DNA from: Clostridium formicaceticum
Lineage (GTDB): Bacteria; Bacillota; Clostridia; Peptostreptococcales; Natronincolaceae
Length of the DNA: 64,000 nt
Assembly: GCF_001854185.1 (NCBI RefSeq)
Contig: NZ_CP017603.1
Coordinates: forward strand, 620,001 to 684,000
Direction: 5' to 3'
Positions 34,329-43,572 of this stretch are shown here, one piece after another. The position numbers and the translations under genes were made by a program. The notes beneath the pieces are model-generated. The model was not told the origin of the DNA. It did no database searches and worked only from the letters and a program-made list of their open reading frames with translations. Within the stretch, counting starts at the first letter, position 1; each line of letters starts with the position of its first letter.

Positions 34329-35264
34329 TTAATATTCCAAGAAATCATTATAGCTACCAAATAGCATTCTAATAAATAATAAATGTTTTATGGGATTTGT
34401 AACATTTCTGGACTTTATCATCATTCTGTGCAACCAATTATCTTTATTTTTTTCATCAATATAAGCATTCTGGATAACTAAAAATTCGCTCGAATAACAA
34501 TCATACATCATTTCGGTAAGTTTAGTTTGCTTTAAATATCCTTTTGGAGTAATTAATTTCTTATCAAATAAAACATCTTTATATTTATCTTTTGTTAATT
34601 GCAGATTAATCTCAATGTCTTTTGTTTTGAATATATCAGCTATACTAATGGCTAAATCTAAATGTTCATAGAAAGTATCACCAATAAAAACTTGTCTGAA
34701 ATAATCTTCAATCAAGTTTTTCCTTATAATTTCATTAATTTTAATAATAGTATCATTTTTATAATCCCTTATTTTATGTTCATACAATACTTCATTATGC
34801 TTCCAACAGACATTATTGCCTTTAATTTGATGTTCTATACGTAAATATGTTTCTCCAAATTTTTGATAATCCATTTTAATACATTCTAAGCAAATTTTTA
34901 TACTATCTACTTTTATAAAAGAATCTTTCATTGTCAATCCTAATTTAGCATTTATAGCCTTTTCCTCATATTCTTCCAATAGTACTTGAATACTTTCAAA
35001 GGAGTCTTTACATATAAAGGGTTTAAACAACGGAAGGATTGTGTTATCCATCATATATTTATTAAAGTCTTGATTATTAAATAGTTCAGCTTTGCCCATA
35101 AATCGCTTGAGATATTTGGGAAACATCGTATATATGCAGGGTGTACTTGTTCCAAATAAAGTAATTAAAGCTTCTTTAACGCCTATTAAACCTGATAGTT
35201 CAAAATACCTTGTAAAAATGCTATAAATAATTTCATCATCATAAACTGGCGGATAGAAAACCAT
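34329..35264 (-). CDS. tniQ: Short TniQ-family protein
   Basis: 311 residues beginning MVFYPPVYDDEIIYSIFTRYFELSG, similar to the N-terminal half of the TnsD at 22200. Zinc ligands are ICLEC and VCWKH. It ends at KHLLFIRMLFGSYNDFLEY, where the long TnsD continues into its DNA-binding part. It has its own strong ribosome binding site (AGGGGGGGG) and terminator, so it is a stand-alone gene or a tidy truncation. Short TniQ proteins act as adaptors for alternative targeting in Tn7-like systems. Confidence 0.85.
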   Translation of the reverse strand: MVFYPPVYDDEIIYSIFTRYFELSGLIGVKEALITLFGTSTPCIYTMFPKYLKRFMGKAELFNNQDFNKYMMDNTILPLFKPFICKDSFESIQVLLEEYEEKAINAKLGLTMKDSFIKVDSIKICLECIKMDYQKFGETYLRIEHQIKGNNVCWKHNEVLYEHKIRDYKNDTIIKINEIIRKNLIEDYFRQVFIGDTFYEHLDLAISIADIFKTKDIEINLQLTKDKYKDVLFDKKLITPKGYLKQTKLTEMMYDCYSSEFLVIQNAYIDEKNKDNWLHRMMIKSRNVTNPIKHLLFIRMLFGSYNDFLEY

Positions 35265-35267
35265 CAA

Positions 35268-35483
35268 ATTATTTCCCCCCCCTACGCTGTGTTTTGATTT
35301 TTTTTAAATGATTATACCACACATTATTCAAGTATTTGAAATTATATTAAGTTTATTGAGTTAGTACTACATTTGAGTAAATCCTTAGACATAGTAATAT
35401 ATAAAGTTTTAGAATGTTTCGTAAAATTTCTAATAATTAAATGATATAATTATACTTAATTAGAATAAAAAGGGGTTAACAAT
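35268..35483. other. Noncoding region upstream of tniQ1
   Basis: AT-rich, about 215 bp, between divergent genes. It should contain both promoters, but no consensus pair stands out. Confidence 0.3.
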
Positions 35484-35618
35484 GTGAGTATCATGCATTT
35501 ATTAAAAGCAAAATTTACTAAGCAAATAGAAAATACTTACACTATAGGTACTAATATACTCAATTGTCCTTATTGTAGCTATAAGTTGATAAAAATACCA
35601 ACGAAAAACGAAATATAA
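35484..35618 (+). CDS. Small zinc-knuckle-like ORF, probable gene remnant
   Basis: GTG start with AAAGGGG upstream; 44 residues containing one CPYC pair (NILNCPYCSYKLIKIP). It lies directly upstream of a broken reading frame in another phase and may be the intact start of that gene before a frameshift. Not recognised. Confidence 0.4.
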   Translation: MSIMHLLKAKFTKQIENTYTIGTNILNCPYCSYKLIKIPTKNEI

Positions 35619-35627
35619 CTATAATAA

Positions 35628-36260
35628 TATAATGTATGTAAGAGCATCATTAAAAACGAAAGAAAAAGTGCTCGTTACAGAGACCGAGCTACGGAGATAG
35701 ATAAAGCAAAAAATGAGCAGGCTTATCAAAACTGGATAAATAAAACGCTATCATATAATGGACTAACAGAAAAAGACTTTATAAAAGAAAAATCAGCTTT
35801 AAAATTAAGGCTGAATAAAATGCCATCCAACGTGGATGTTCTCTGTTCTCTTTTAAACAAACAGTCTATTAATTATGCTAAAGAAATGAACTTTGGGTCA
35901 TATAGAAATGTAAAACTGTCGATGGCTGAAGTTCTGGATAAAGAAAATAGACAAAATGATAGGTTGTCTACATAATTAGCTATTGGCTTCATCGATTTAA
36001 ATGGACCTAAAAATGTAGGTTCAATTACAGATGAAGTATTATTGATGAGATATCCTCCTTTTAATCAGGAAAGAGGGGATACGACCCCAGATATTGTTTC
36101 AATGATAATTGATATTATTTGAAAAGAAAATATAGCTTTGAATAAAGTAGAGGAATTATTCCTTCGAATAGGTCATTCTGAAAAACTATCTATTATGCCT
36201 CTCTCACCAGCAGAAGCATGGGCCATATTTAAAAAGCAACTTCAATCTAATATTACTTAA
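35628..36260 (+). pseudogene. Broken gene with two in-frame stops
   Basis: One frame gives about 210 residues of protein-like sequence (for example NEQAYQNWINKTLSYNGLTEKDFIKEKS and LLMRYPPFNQERGD), interrupted by TAA at 35973 and TGA at 36120 and ending at 36258. Both parts have ordinary coding composition. It is the only plus-strand gene in the array. Family not recognised. Confidence 0.6.
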
Positions 36261-36283
36261 TGTCTATTTTTATGTACCACTAT

Positions 36284-36323
36284 CTAAAAAGGCTAATAAG
36301 TTTCTCTTATAGCCTTTTTAGAT
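36284..36323. terminator. Bidirectional terminator
   Basis: TCTAAAAAGGCTAATAAG pairs with CTTATAGCCTTTTTAGA with one bulge, giving A- and T-tracts on both sides. Serves the pseudogene (+) and the restriction gene (-). Confidence 0.9.
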
Positions 36324-36356
36324 TACATAAATATTAGGTCCAAATATATGTTTTTT

Positions 36357-38978
36357 TTACTTCCTTTTTCTAACCAATTCTGCTATTTTACCTAAGTTAT
36401 CTTTAGTAGCCATAATAAATAAACAATTTCCATCACTTCGTTCGGACCAAAATTTACCTAAAACATTCTTCTCATCCGAATCTAAAGTTTGGCTCCAGGG
36501 CTCTCCTTTATATTCAACAACTAAAATTCTCCCATCTTCTAAAAGTGCCACAAAATCAGGATAGAATTTATCTGTAGATGTTTGAAGCCAGAATGAGTAT
36601 AATGGTTGCCTTTCAAGATTTCTAAACCAGTATTTTACTTCAGGTAAACTATCTAAATAGACAGCACAATCAAACTCCTCACCTGACTCCTTCAACTCTC
36701 CAACTTCAGAAAAATAATGTTTATTGAATTTATATCTTCCAGTGTATGCCCAATTGGCAGGATAAATTTCTGGATTGAAAGTAAAAGTCTTGCTTTCATC
36801 TACAGTTATACTTTCACTCAATAAGGCTGTTTGATAATTTTCCTTACGTGCTTTTTTTCTATAGTTGTTTATTAATACCTTGATTTTATCTCTTAAATTA
36901 AATTTATAGTATACAATTTTCTTTAATTCCATCTTCTGATTTTCAACTAAGTCTTTAATTATCTTATGAACAAAAACAACAAACTTTGCTTGAGATATGT
37001 CCTGATGCTCGACATTTCTATCTAACCAAAAGATTAATTCTTCCTCTGCCCACTCTTTATCTGTAACTAAATACGATAATTGCTCATGTAATTCTTCAAT
37101 AAAACGGTACTCAATATTTCCCTTTGTATCCACTTCTATTTTTCCTAATCTGCTTTTATCTTCTATTTGTGTAAGTGAAGTACCATCCAGCTTTGCATCA
37201 TATTTTAGTATATCCCATTGAGCATTTAAGAAATGAATATCTTCAAATATCTGTAGTTGCCCTTCTACCTTAAAGGATAGTGAAGGAACTAAAATATTTT
37301 CGGTTGGTTTCATCCATGCATTCTCTTGGTTTTTAGTAGTTATACCAATTTTCTTTTTTATATCAGCAAATATTGTTTCAACTACTGTTTTGTCCTTATC
37401 ATTGATAAAACATTTTTGTATCTGCTCTTTTTCTTCTTCATTAATAAAACCTTTTACCTCTATTTCTTGTGTTTCAGGCTTATAAGCCACTTTTTCTACT
37501 AAATTCCCAAATAGTTTATTTAAATCTGGAACACTATTTACTTTTTTTGTATGTACCACCGCAAGGTTTAGTAAATTGGGTTCCTCTCCCATCGATTTAA
37601 TGATTGATTTCGCCTCAAATTCAGTAAACCCATTTTCAATTAACCCACTTCCAAGCGTAGCAAGGGTTTGGTGAAATTGATTAGATACCACATAGGCATA
37701 TGCATTATTTAATTCATCGTTTACTTTTTTGATAGCATTAGGAAGTCTTAGTATTCTCCCTATTAATTGTTCGGCAGCAGTAGCAGAACCTATATCAGGA
37801 ATGGAGCATAGTACATATGCAAATGAGCAATCCCAACCTTCTCTAAGTGCTTGTACTGTTATAATGTATCTAACATCACAAGTATCGTTAAATAAGTCAA
37901 TATCCTCAAGCTCCTTAATATCTCCTGTTTGGATTTTGACTTGGTCTTCAGGAATTTTAAAATCATTAATTAGAGACTGTCTAACTACCTCAACAGTTAA
38001 ATTTTCTCGTTGTTGACTTCTTGGTTGTGCTTGTATTAGTAAGATAGGTCGAATATATTCCTTGGATTGCTTTTGTTCGTTTAATGCAATTTTCTCAAGG
38101 TCATTTCTTTTTGCAATTGCTTTATTTAAAATATCTTGCCAATTATTATTGGTTTCTAAATAAATAGGCATTTTAATCATCCACTCAGCTTTTAATTCTG
38201 CAGCAGAAACAGAATGCAAAACATTACTTGCATAAAGCCCTTTATCTGGCTCATGTATTTGTTGTGGTGTAGCAGTAAATTCTACAATTGCAGATGGACT
38301 AAATCTTGCAAGTGAATCAAAAGAGAGTTCTGTTCTGGCATTATGCGCTTCGTCCATTATAATAATAGGTCGCCTTAAACGAAGTACATTTGCTAAGGAG
38401 TAAAGGATTTCTCCATTTTCTCCTTTTTCAAGATTGTTTTTTTGCATCTCACTCATTCCAATGAAGTGGTTAAGTAAATGTCCATTTGATTCATATATCT
38501 TTCTACCATTTATATCTTCTATTCTTAGAGCTGCAAGTGTAGTAACTATAATACAAGTAGACTGTTCATAATCTGCCGCACCTGTAAAATTAGCCTCTTG
38601 TAAATCGAGCACATGTATGTCTCCATCATTCTTAGATTCAAGCGCTAATCTATATGGATGGTTTCTATCCTTTAAAGCTTTTAGTGTTTGTTCTTTTATT
38701 TGATTGGTTGGAACAATCCATAAAACAGTACAGTTATCTATACGAAGATATTCTTTTCTTACAATAGATACAGAGTGAGAAGCAATTAAAGTTTTTCCTC
38801 CGCCTGTAGGTACTCTCAAACAAACATAAGGTAGTCCCGGCAATTGCCTAATTCCAAGGTAGCTTCTTCCTGTATACTCTAAGAATGCAGTTTCTGCTGC
38901 TCCTTTTGTTATGCAAAGTTTGCAAAAATTTTCCAAATGCTCGAGTACTCTTTCTTGATATGTCTTTAATGGTAACAT
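36357..38978 (-). CDS. res: Type III restriction enzyme, Res subunit
   Basis: 873-residue ATP-dependent helicase-nuclease. Motif I is PTGGGKTLIASHS, motif II is IIMDEAHNAR, motif III is FTATPQQ, and motif VI is EQLIGRILRLP. The C-terminal nuclease has PDFVALLEDGRILVVEYKG (PD-ExK). Works with the adjacent Mod subunit to cleave unmodified DNA between head-to-head sites. ATG with GGAGGTGA, 2 bp after mod. Confidence 0.93.
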   Translation of the reverse strand: MLPLKTYQERVLEHLENFCKLCITKGAAETAFLEYTGRSYLGIRQLPGLPYVCLRVPTGGGKTLIASHSVSIVRKEYLRIDNCTVLWIVPTNQIKEQTLKALKDRNHPYRLALESKNDGDIHVLDLQEANFTGAADYEQSTCIIVTTLAALRIEDINGRKIYESNGHLLNHFIGMSEMQKNNLEKGENGEILYSLANVLRLRRPIIIMDEAHNARTELSFDSLARFSPSAIVEFTATPQQIHEPDKGLYASNVLHSVSAAELKAEWMIKMPIYLETNNNWQDILNKAIAKRNDLEKIALNEQKQSKEYIRPILLIQAQPRSQQRENLTVEVVRQSLINDFKIPEDQVKIQTGDIKELEDIDLFNDTCDVRYIITVQALREGWDCSFAYVLCSIPDIGSATAAEQLIGRILRLPNAIKKVNDELNNAYAYVVSNQFHQTLATLGSGLIENGFTEFEAKSIIKSMGEEPNLLNLAVVHTKKVNSVPDLNKLFGNLVEKVAYKPETQEIEVKGFINEEEKEQIQKCFINDKDKTVVETIFADIKKKIGITTKNQENAWMKPTENILVPSLSFKVEGQLQIFEDIHFLNAQWDILKYDAKLDGTSLTQIEDKSRLGKIEVDTKGNIEYRFIEELHEQLSYLVTDKEWAEEELIFWLDRNVEHQDISQAKFVVFVHKIIKDLVENQKMELKKIVYYKFNLRDKIKVLINNYRKKARKENYQTALLSESITVDESKTFTFNPEIYPANWAYTGRYKFNKHYFSEVGELKESGEEFDCAVYLDSLPEVKYWFRNLERQPLYSFWLQTSTDKFYPDFVALLEDGRILVVEYKGEPWSQTLDSDEKNVLGKFWSERSDGNCLFIMATKDNLGKIAELVRKRK

Positions 38979-38980
38979 AC

Positions 38981-40627
38981 TTATTTCACCTCCACTTGGT
39001 ATGGAATTTGTTTAAACATAATGTCATGGGCTTTTAAATGCGTACTACTAATTACATTTCTGTCAGCATAAACAATTTTCGTTCCATTATATTTTTTTAT
39101 TTCAGCCAGAATATCATTATCTAATACTGTTTCTTGGTCATTTTCAAATAGCAAGAAATAAAAAGTATTTCTAAACTCTGCAATCAATGGTTTTTCTAAC
39201 AAATCATCTTCCGATACAGAATGTCCTGTTTCGGTAAAATAAATGTGCCTCGCTAAATGCTCATAAGATACACTTTTATTAATTTGACCATATCTATCAG
39301 TAAGTGGAACAGATAATTCATAGAAGCGGAATCCGCCACCACCATTCCAATTAAATTGAGAATCAGTTCCTTTGACAACTGATAATAACCTCTTTTGTAC
39401 ATGGGTATAGCAGTGGTCTCCCATCTCTATTGCAATCCACTTACGCTTCATTTTATGAGCTACAGCAGCTGTAGTACCGCTGCCTGAAAATGAATCAATC
39501 ACAACATCATCTTCTCTTGTAAAATACTCCATCAGCGTTGCAAGTAACTTCTCTGGTTTCTTACCACTTTTAAACTCTACTCCACCTTCATGCCTACAAT
39601 TACCAAAATCAGCAGCCATATCATAAAAATTAGGTATAGATTTTATACTCTCCGCATCATCACTCATTTTATCTAATGGTACACCTTGATAATATTTTCC
39701 CTTAGTAGCATTACTACGCTTTGGTCCTGTGAAATAACGATAATCGTACATGTCCTCACCAATACCATAGACTTTATATAAGACTCCAAGTCCATCTCCT
39801 TCTTTACGACCAGTTAGATAGTCTCTAAAAAATCTTCCAGAAGAATTCCCATCAAGAATTGTTCCACTTGCCCATATTTCTTTAAGTCCTTCCTTAAATC
39901 CTTCTTCCTTGTTTATTATTTCATATTCACCAGGATTAAAAATTACAACTCTCTTCCCACCAAGTTCTATTTCTCTACCTTCAGCTTTTTCTTTGATAGT
40001 ATAAGTAAATTTATCATATGAGTATTCTTCAGATTTCATATAAGGTTTAGCTTTAGGAGTTCTTCTATAAACAAGTATCTGTTCAATTTGCTTATGGAAA
40101 TTCATATCTTGCTTTAATGTTTTATCAGCATATCTAACTTGTACATAGATAGTTGCAAGATAATTGGAACTATGGAAAATTTCATCCATCATTACTCGTA
40201 AATGAGCACCTTCAGAGTCATCAATTTGAACACAAATAAATCCATCATCACGTAAAAACTTCTTTAGTAATTGAAGTCTGGGATACATCATACAAAGCCA
40301 CTTATCATGCCTGGAAAGGTCATCCAATTCTTTGCCGACCACTTGTCCTAACCATTTTCTTATTTGAGGGTCATTGACATTGTCATTGTAAATCCATTCT
40401 TCATTACCAGTATTATAAGGTACATCTATGTAGCAAAACTTTGCACTCTTCGAATAGTATGGCAAAAGTGACTTCAGTGCCACTAAATTATCTCCATGCA
40501 CAATAATATTTCCTTCTGCCTCTTCAATATTATATGATAGTTCTTTTTTGGTGTCTAATAAGTGGTAAGGCATTTCTTTATAGTGATTAATAACTGCTTG
40601 TCTCCCAATCCAATTAAGTGAGGGCAT
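38981..40627 (-). CDS. mod: Type III DNA methyltransferase, Mod subunit
   Basis: 548-residue adenine-N6 methyltransferase of the beta class. The SAM motif is VVIDSFSGSGTTAAVAHKM near residues 378-396. The catalytic motif IV reads YIDVPYNTGNEEW where DPPY is standard, so one conserved Pro is Val. The middle part (about 150-330) is the variable target-recognition domain. Gives target specificity to Res. Start after GGAAAGGGG. The variant could lower activity or be tolerated. Confidence 0.93.
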   Translation of the reverse strand: MPSLNWIGRQAVINHYKEMPYHLLDTKKELSYNIEEAEGNIIVHGDNLVALKSLLPYYSKSAKFCYIDVPYNTGNEEWIYNDNVNDPQIRKWLGQVVGKELDDLSRHDKWLCMMYPRLQLLKKFLRDDGFICVQIDDSEGAHLRVMMDEIFHSSNYLATIYVQVRYADKTLKQDMNFHKQIEQILVYRRTPKAKPYMKSEEYSYDKFTYTIKEKAEGREIELGGKRVVIFNPGEYEIINKEEGFKEGLKEIWASGTILDGNSSGRFFRDYLTGRKEGDGLGVLYKVYGIGEDMYDYRYFTGPKRSNATKGKYYQGVPLDKMSDDAESIKSIPNFYDMAADFGNCRHEGGVEFKSGKKPEKLLATLMEYFTREDDVVIDSFSGSGTTAAVAHKMKRKWIAIEMGDHCYTHVQKRLLSVVKGTDSQFNWNGGGGFRFYELSVPLTDRYGQINKSVSYEHLARHIYFTETGHSVSEDDLLEKPLIAEFRNTFYFLLFENDQETVLDNDILAEIKKYNGTKIVYADRNVISSTHLKAHDIMFKQIPYQVEVK

Positions 40628-40850
40628 TCAATTTTCCCCTTTCCTTTTTATGTATGAAGCTCAAACTAAAATAAAGGCTTTTTATATTTGATTTAATCGT
40701 TCTCTATACTAAAATTTAGTATATCTTATATCATGCTAAAACTCAAACTCAATAATAAGCAACTTCAATTAATATTTATCGGTTTTTACTATATAACTAT
40801 TTTTGATAACCTAATCTCCCATTTATTATGTAAGTAATATAATCCAGAGA

Positions 40851-40890
40851 AAATTTAAGTGGTAGGTTAACTAACCTACCACTTAAATTT
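40851..40890 (-). terminator. Terminator of the CBASS operon
   Basis: A 40-base palindrome with 19 of 20 pairs (core AAGTGGTAGGTTA / TAACCTACCACTT) overlaps the cyclase stop codon. It is symmetric, so it may act in both directions. The remaining upstream region of mod, 40628-40850, shows no other clear feature. Confidence 0.85.
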
Positions 40891-42307
40891 AATTTGCTTC
40901 TATTGGAACAATGATGCTATCCTTAGCCACACACTCACCATCTTTAACTATATAGCAATATACTATATGATTTCCTGAAAATTTTGTGTTTTCTATACGG
41001 ACATCATCGCCACTATTACCTTTAATAATTTGTCCTCTAATCTCATTTCTTCTTTCTGCATCTTTTCCTCTATTTAAAACTTTCCAAAATATTTTATATG
41101 GATAAGGTACTGTGTTTTCAATAATTTTGAAATGCAACTTTTTATGGGGATTTAAAAACTTATTGAATCTCAAGAAATTTTGCAGAGAATCAATTCTATA
41201 TCCTTTTTGTTCCACTTTACATTCAATTTTGAGAGAATATTGAGTAGAAGATATAGGATATAAATCTTCTATAAACTCTTCTGTCTCATCAAAATCATAT
41301 ATATCATCTTCAATTCCTGCAAATTTAGAAAATGTTTCACTTAAAGATTTCTGTACGGAGTTCTCTGCTAATTCAGTCCAATAATTATGGTTAAAAAAAT
41401 CTGCCCAAGCTGTGAATGCCTGTTCTTTTGTACAACTTTCGTCGAATAGTACTGACAGTTTCTTTATTCCTTTATCTAAATAATTCTTCATTTTAGTCAT
41501 TTTATCCTTATGACTTTCAGTTGTTAATAAAGTTATCTTGTTTCCGTTATCGTCAGTGTCTACAGGATTATATGCTTCAGTGTCAATATCTAATCTATTA
41601 ATAATTTCTATTATAGTATCATATAACATTTTATCTAATCTATCTGAAATTTGTATACATTCGTCTGCCAATACACTCTGAATAAGACCTCCAGGTACAC
41701 TCCATGAACTATCTTGCTTTAAATATGCTTTTAGTAACCTAACAATCCTCTTTAGATTAAAACTATGGACTCTATCTCTTTCTTTAAACCACTTTGTTAT
41801 CGACCTTGGATTCCTGTAGTTCCAGTCTGCGCCACAATGCTGATAAATATATTCGCCTTGCTCATTCTTTTCTCTTCTATATATAGCAAAGTCTATATGA
41901 TAGCCGTTAGCATACTGAATCCGAATACAGTTTGTACGTTTTTCAGGTGGTGTTTTAAAAAAAGAAGATTTTTTTAAAAGAGCATCATGGACTATGTTTT
42001 TAACAGTTGTAGTATTATTCTCTGAAGATTTAGGTGCTGGAAGATTTGACTTATTGAATACTATTCCAACATCTATATCGTAATTATTTTCTTCTGCTTG
42101 TACCACAGTTTGCATAGCAACACTGCCTTGTACCATTGAATCTACAATTTTATAATTTGTATCATTTTCTTCATTGTATTCTTTTAAACCACCTTTTAAC
42201 CTATCTAAATTTAGGTCCTTTTTTTCTATTAAAGATTTCTGTTCTGATTGAGCTAATACTACTTTTGTTCTATAAAACTTTCGCATTTCCTTGTCAATAT
42301 TATACAT
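40889..42307 (-). CDS. CBASS CD-NTase (cyclic oligonucleotide synthase)
   Basis: Makes a cyclic nucleotide signal on phage infection. About 472 residues. The nucleotidyltransferase core has MVQGSVAMQT (GS motif, near 61-70), the metal-binding pair NYDIDVGIVF (Asp near 77 and 79) and third Asp in YHIDFAIY (near 139). The C-terminal 100 residues (FLNPHKKLHFKIIEN to the end) match the AGS-C sensor domain. ATG at 42307 and GTG at 42313 are both possible after AAGGGGGGGG. Effector gene lies 23 bp upstream. Confidence 0.92.
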   Translation of the reverse strand: MYNIDKEMRKFYRTKVVLAQSEQKSLIEKKDLNLDRLKGGLKEYNEENDTNYKIVDSMVQGSVAMQTVVQAEENNYDIDVGIVFNKSNLPAPKSSENNTTTVKNIVHDALLKKSSFFKTPPEKRTNCIRIQYANGYHIDFAIYRREKNEQGEYIYQHCGADWNYRNPRSITKWFKERDRVHSFNLKRIVRLLKAYLKQDSSWSVPGGLIQSVLADECIQISDRLDKMLYDTIIEIINRLDIDTEAYNPVDTDDNGNKITLLTTESHKDKMTKMKNYLDKGIKKLSVLFDESCTKEQAFTAWADFFNHNYWTELAENSVQKSLSETFSKFAGIEDDIYDFDETEEFIEDLYPISSTQYSLKIECKVEQKGYRIDSLQNFLRFNKFLNPHKKLHFKIIENTVPYPYKIFWKVLNRGKDAERRNEIRGQIIKGNSGDDVRIENTKFSGNHIVYCYIVKDGECVAKDSIIVPIEAN

Positions 42308-42330
42308 ACTCACAGTTCCCCCCCCTTATG

Positions 42331-43482
42331 TTATATCCATCTATGCAATTCGCCTTGCTTTTTATAGTGGTTTATATAAATCCCCCAAGGATACCTATTA
42401 TCATCTTGTTGAGTATATTGATAACTTATAATTACAGGCATTTGGGTATCATCTATAAGTTGACCTAACCTAAACATTAAAGAGGGCTTTGATGAACATA
42501 CTAAATGTATAGTTTTAAGTTTCGGCTTAATTTTTTTTATATTTAAAATTTCTCTTGATATAACTTCAGCATATTCGTTTATTTGTTTTACTGAAACAAT
42601 GCTCTTATGATTTGGATTTTCTAAGAATATGTGCTTTACTTCAATTCCTTTATTAATGAATTGTAGTAAATCATTATTGTCTATTTGTTGAGTGGTTGAC
42701 ACAGCAACTACCACTTCGTCATCTTCGTTTGAAGTGGTTAAATTGTTTTCTACCTGTAATTGGGAATACTGTATTTTACCAGTAGTATCTAAAGGTATTA
42801 AATCATTTTCATTTTCTAATTTTTGTATTTCGAGGTACTCTGAAAATCCTAATTTAGGTATAAGCCTGCCAGTATAAATCAATAAAGGAATAGGTGCTAT
42901 TCCAGTAAAGGCCCTTTTATATTTTGAAGTTCCTGCTTTAAAAAGAGTTACTTGCTTGTCAACCACTCCTACCATTTTATCAATGATTCTCTTAAATTCG
43001 GCGCTGGAAGTTTTTCTTGCCCTTAACTCTTCCCATAATCCTATTAAATCGATGTAAATACCCTCAACAATTTTTCCTTTGCATTTTTTTGTCGATAGAT
43101 ATTCTAACCTGTTATCATCATAAGCCTGAATATTTAACAATCGTATTGACCTATCAGTTGAAAGAGCTTTATGTACAAAACAACTAATAATACACATTAG
43201 AATTCCCAAACCAATTAAAGTAAATTCTGTCTGGGCCATTGTTATGTAATCAAGAATTGACAGTTGCTGATTTTCACCTGACATAGCATACATAGCTATA
43301 AGGGAACTATCAATAGAAAATACACCAGCAGTAATTAATGAAATTCCCGTTTCAAGTATAGCAAAAGGTGCAATTTGTTCAAAATACCCCTCTTTTAACC
43401 TAATGCCACCTTTATAAATATTAAAAATAGTAAGTCCAATAAATAAAACTGCAACGATAGTTTTATAAACAGTTATGGTCAT
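42331..43482 (-). CDS. CBASS effector, transmembrane-SAVED protein
   Basis: 383 residues. Three membrane helices (about 6-24, 36-58, 86-108) precede a cytosolic linker and a SAVED ligand-binding domain (about 185-383), recognised by FTGIAPIPLLIYTGRLI and HLVCSSKPSLMFRLGQLIDDTQMPVIISYQY. SAVED domains bind cyclic tri- or dinucleotides; TM fusion suggests membrane disruption on activation. First gene of the operon, with AAGGGGGAA before ATG. No Cap2/Cap3 genes, so a minimal two-gene system. Confidence 0.88.
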   Translation of the reverse strand: MTITVYKTIVAVLFIGLTIFNIYKGGIRLKEGYFEQIAPFAILETGISLITAGVFSIDSSLIAMYAMSGENQQLSILDYITMAQTEFTLIGLGILMCIISCFVHKALSTDRSIRLLNIQAYDDNRLEYLSTKKCKGKIVEGIYIDLIGLWEELRARKTSSAEFKRIIDKMVGVVDKQVTLFKAGTSKYKRAFTGIAPIPLLIYTGRLIPKLGFSEYLEIQKLENENDLIPLDTTGKIQYSQLQVENNLTTSNEDDEVVVAVSTTQQIDNNDLLQFINKGIEVKHIFLENPNHKSIVSVKQINEYAEVISREILNIKKIKPKLKTIHLVCSSKPSLMFRLGQLIDDTQMPVIISYQYTQQDDNRYPWGIYINHYKKQGELHRWI

Positions 43483-43503
43483 ATGATTCCCCCTTTTCTT
43501 CTT

Positions 43504-43530
43504 TTAGCACTCTATATATGAGAGTGCTAA
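43504..43530 (-). promoter_or_regulatory. CIRCE operator (HrcA site) of the CBASS operon
   Basis: TTAGCACTC (43504-43512), nine bases, GAGTGCTAA (43522-43530): an exact match in sequence and spacing to the CIRCE consensus bound by the heat-shock repressor HrcA. It lies 22 bp before the effector ATG and directly downstream of the -10 box, as in groESL and dnaK operons. Confidence 0.92.
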
Positions 43531-43538
43531 TAATTAGC

Positions 43539-43567
43539 ATTATACATTATTTTCCTATATTAATCAA
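43539..43567 (-). promoter_or_regulatory. Sigma-A promoter of the CBASS operon
   Basis: On the minus strand, TTGATT (43567-43562), 17-base spacer and TATAAT (43544-43539). The expected start point near 43532 is at the edge of the CIRCE element. Confidence 0.85.
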
Positions 43568-43572
43568 ATTAT

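Noticed and set aside
22200-35264. CRISPR-associated transposon (CAST)
   Set aside because: Two TniQ-type genes are present, but there is no cas5/6/7/8, no cas12k and no CRISPR array in the window; a TnsD route to glmS explains the location.
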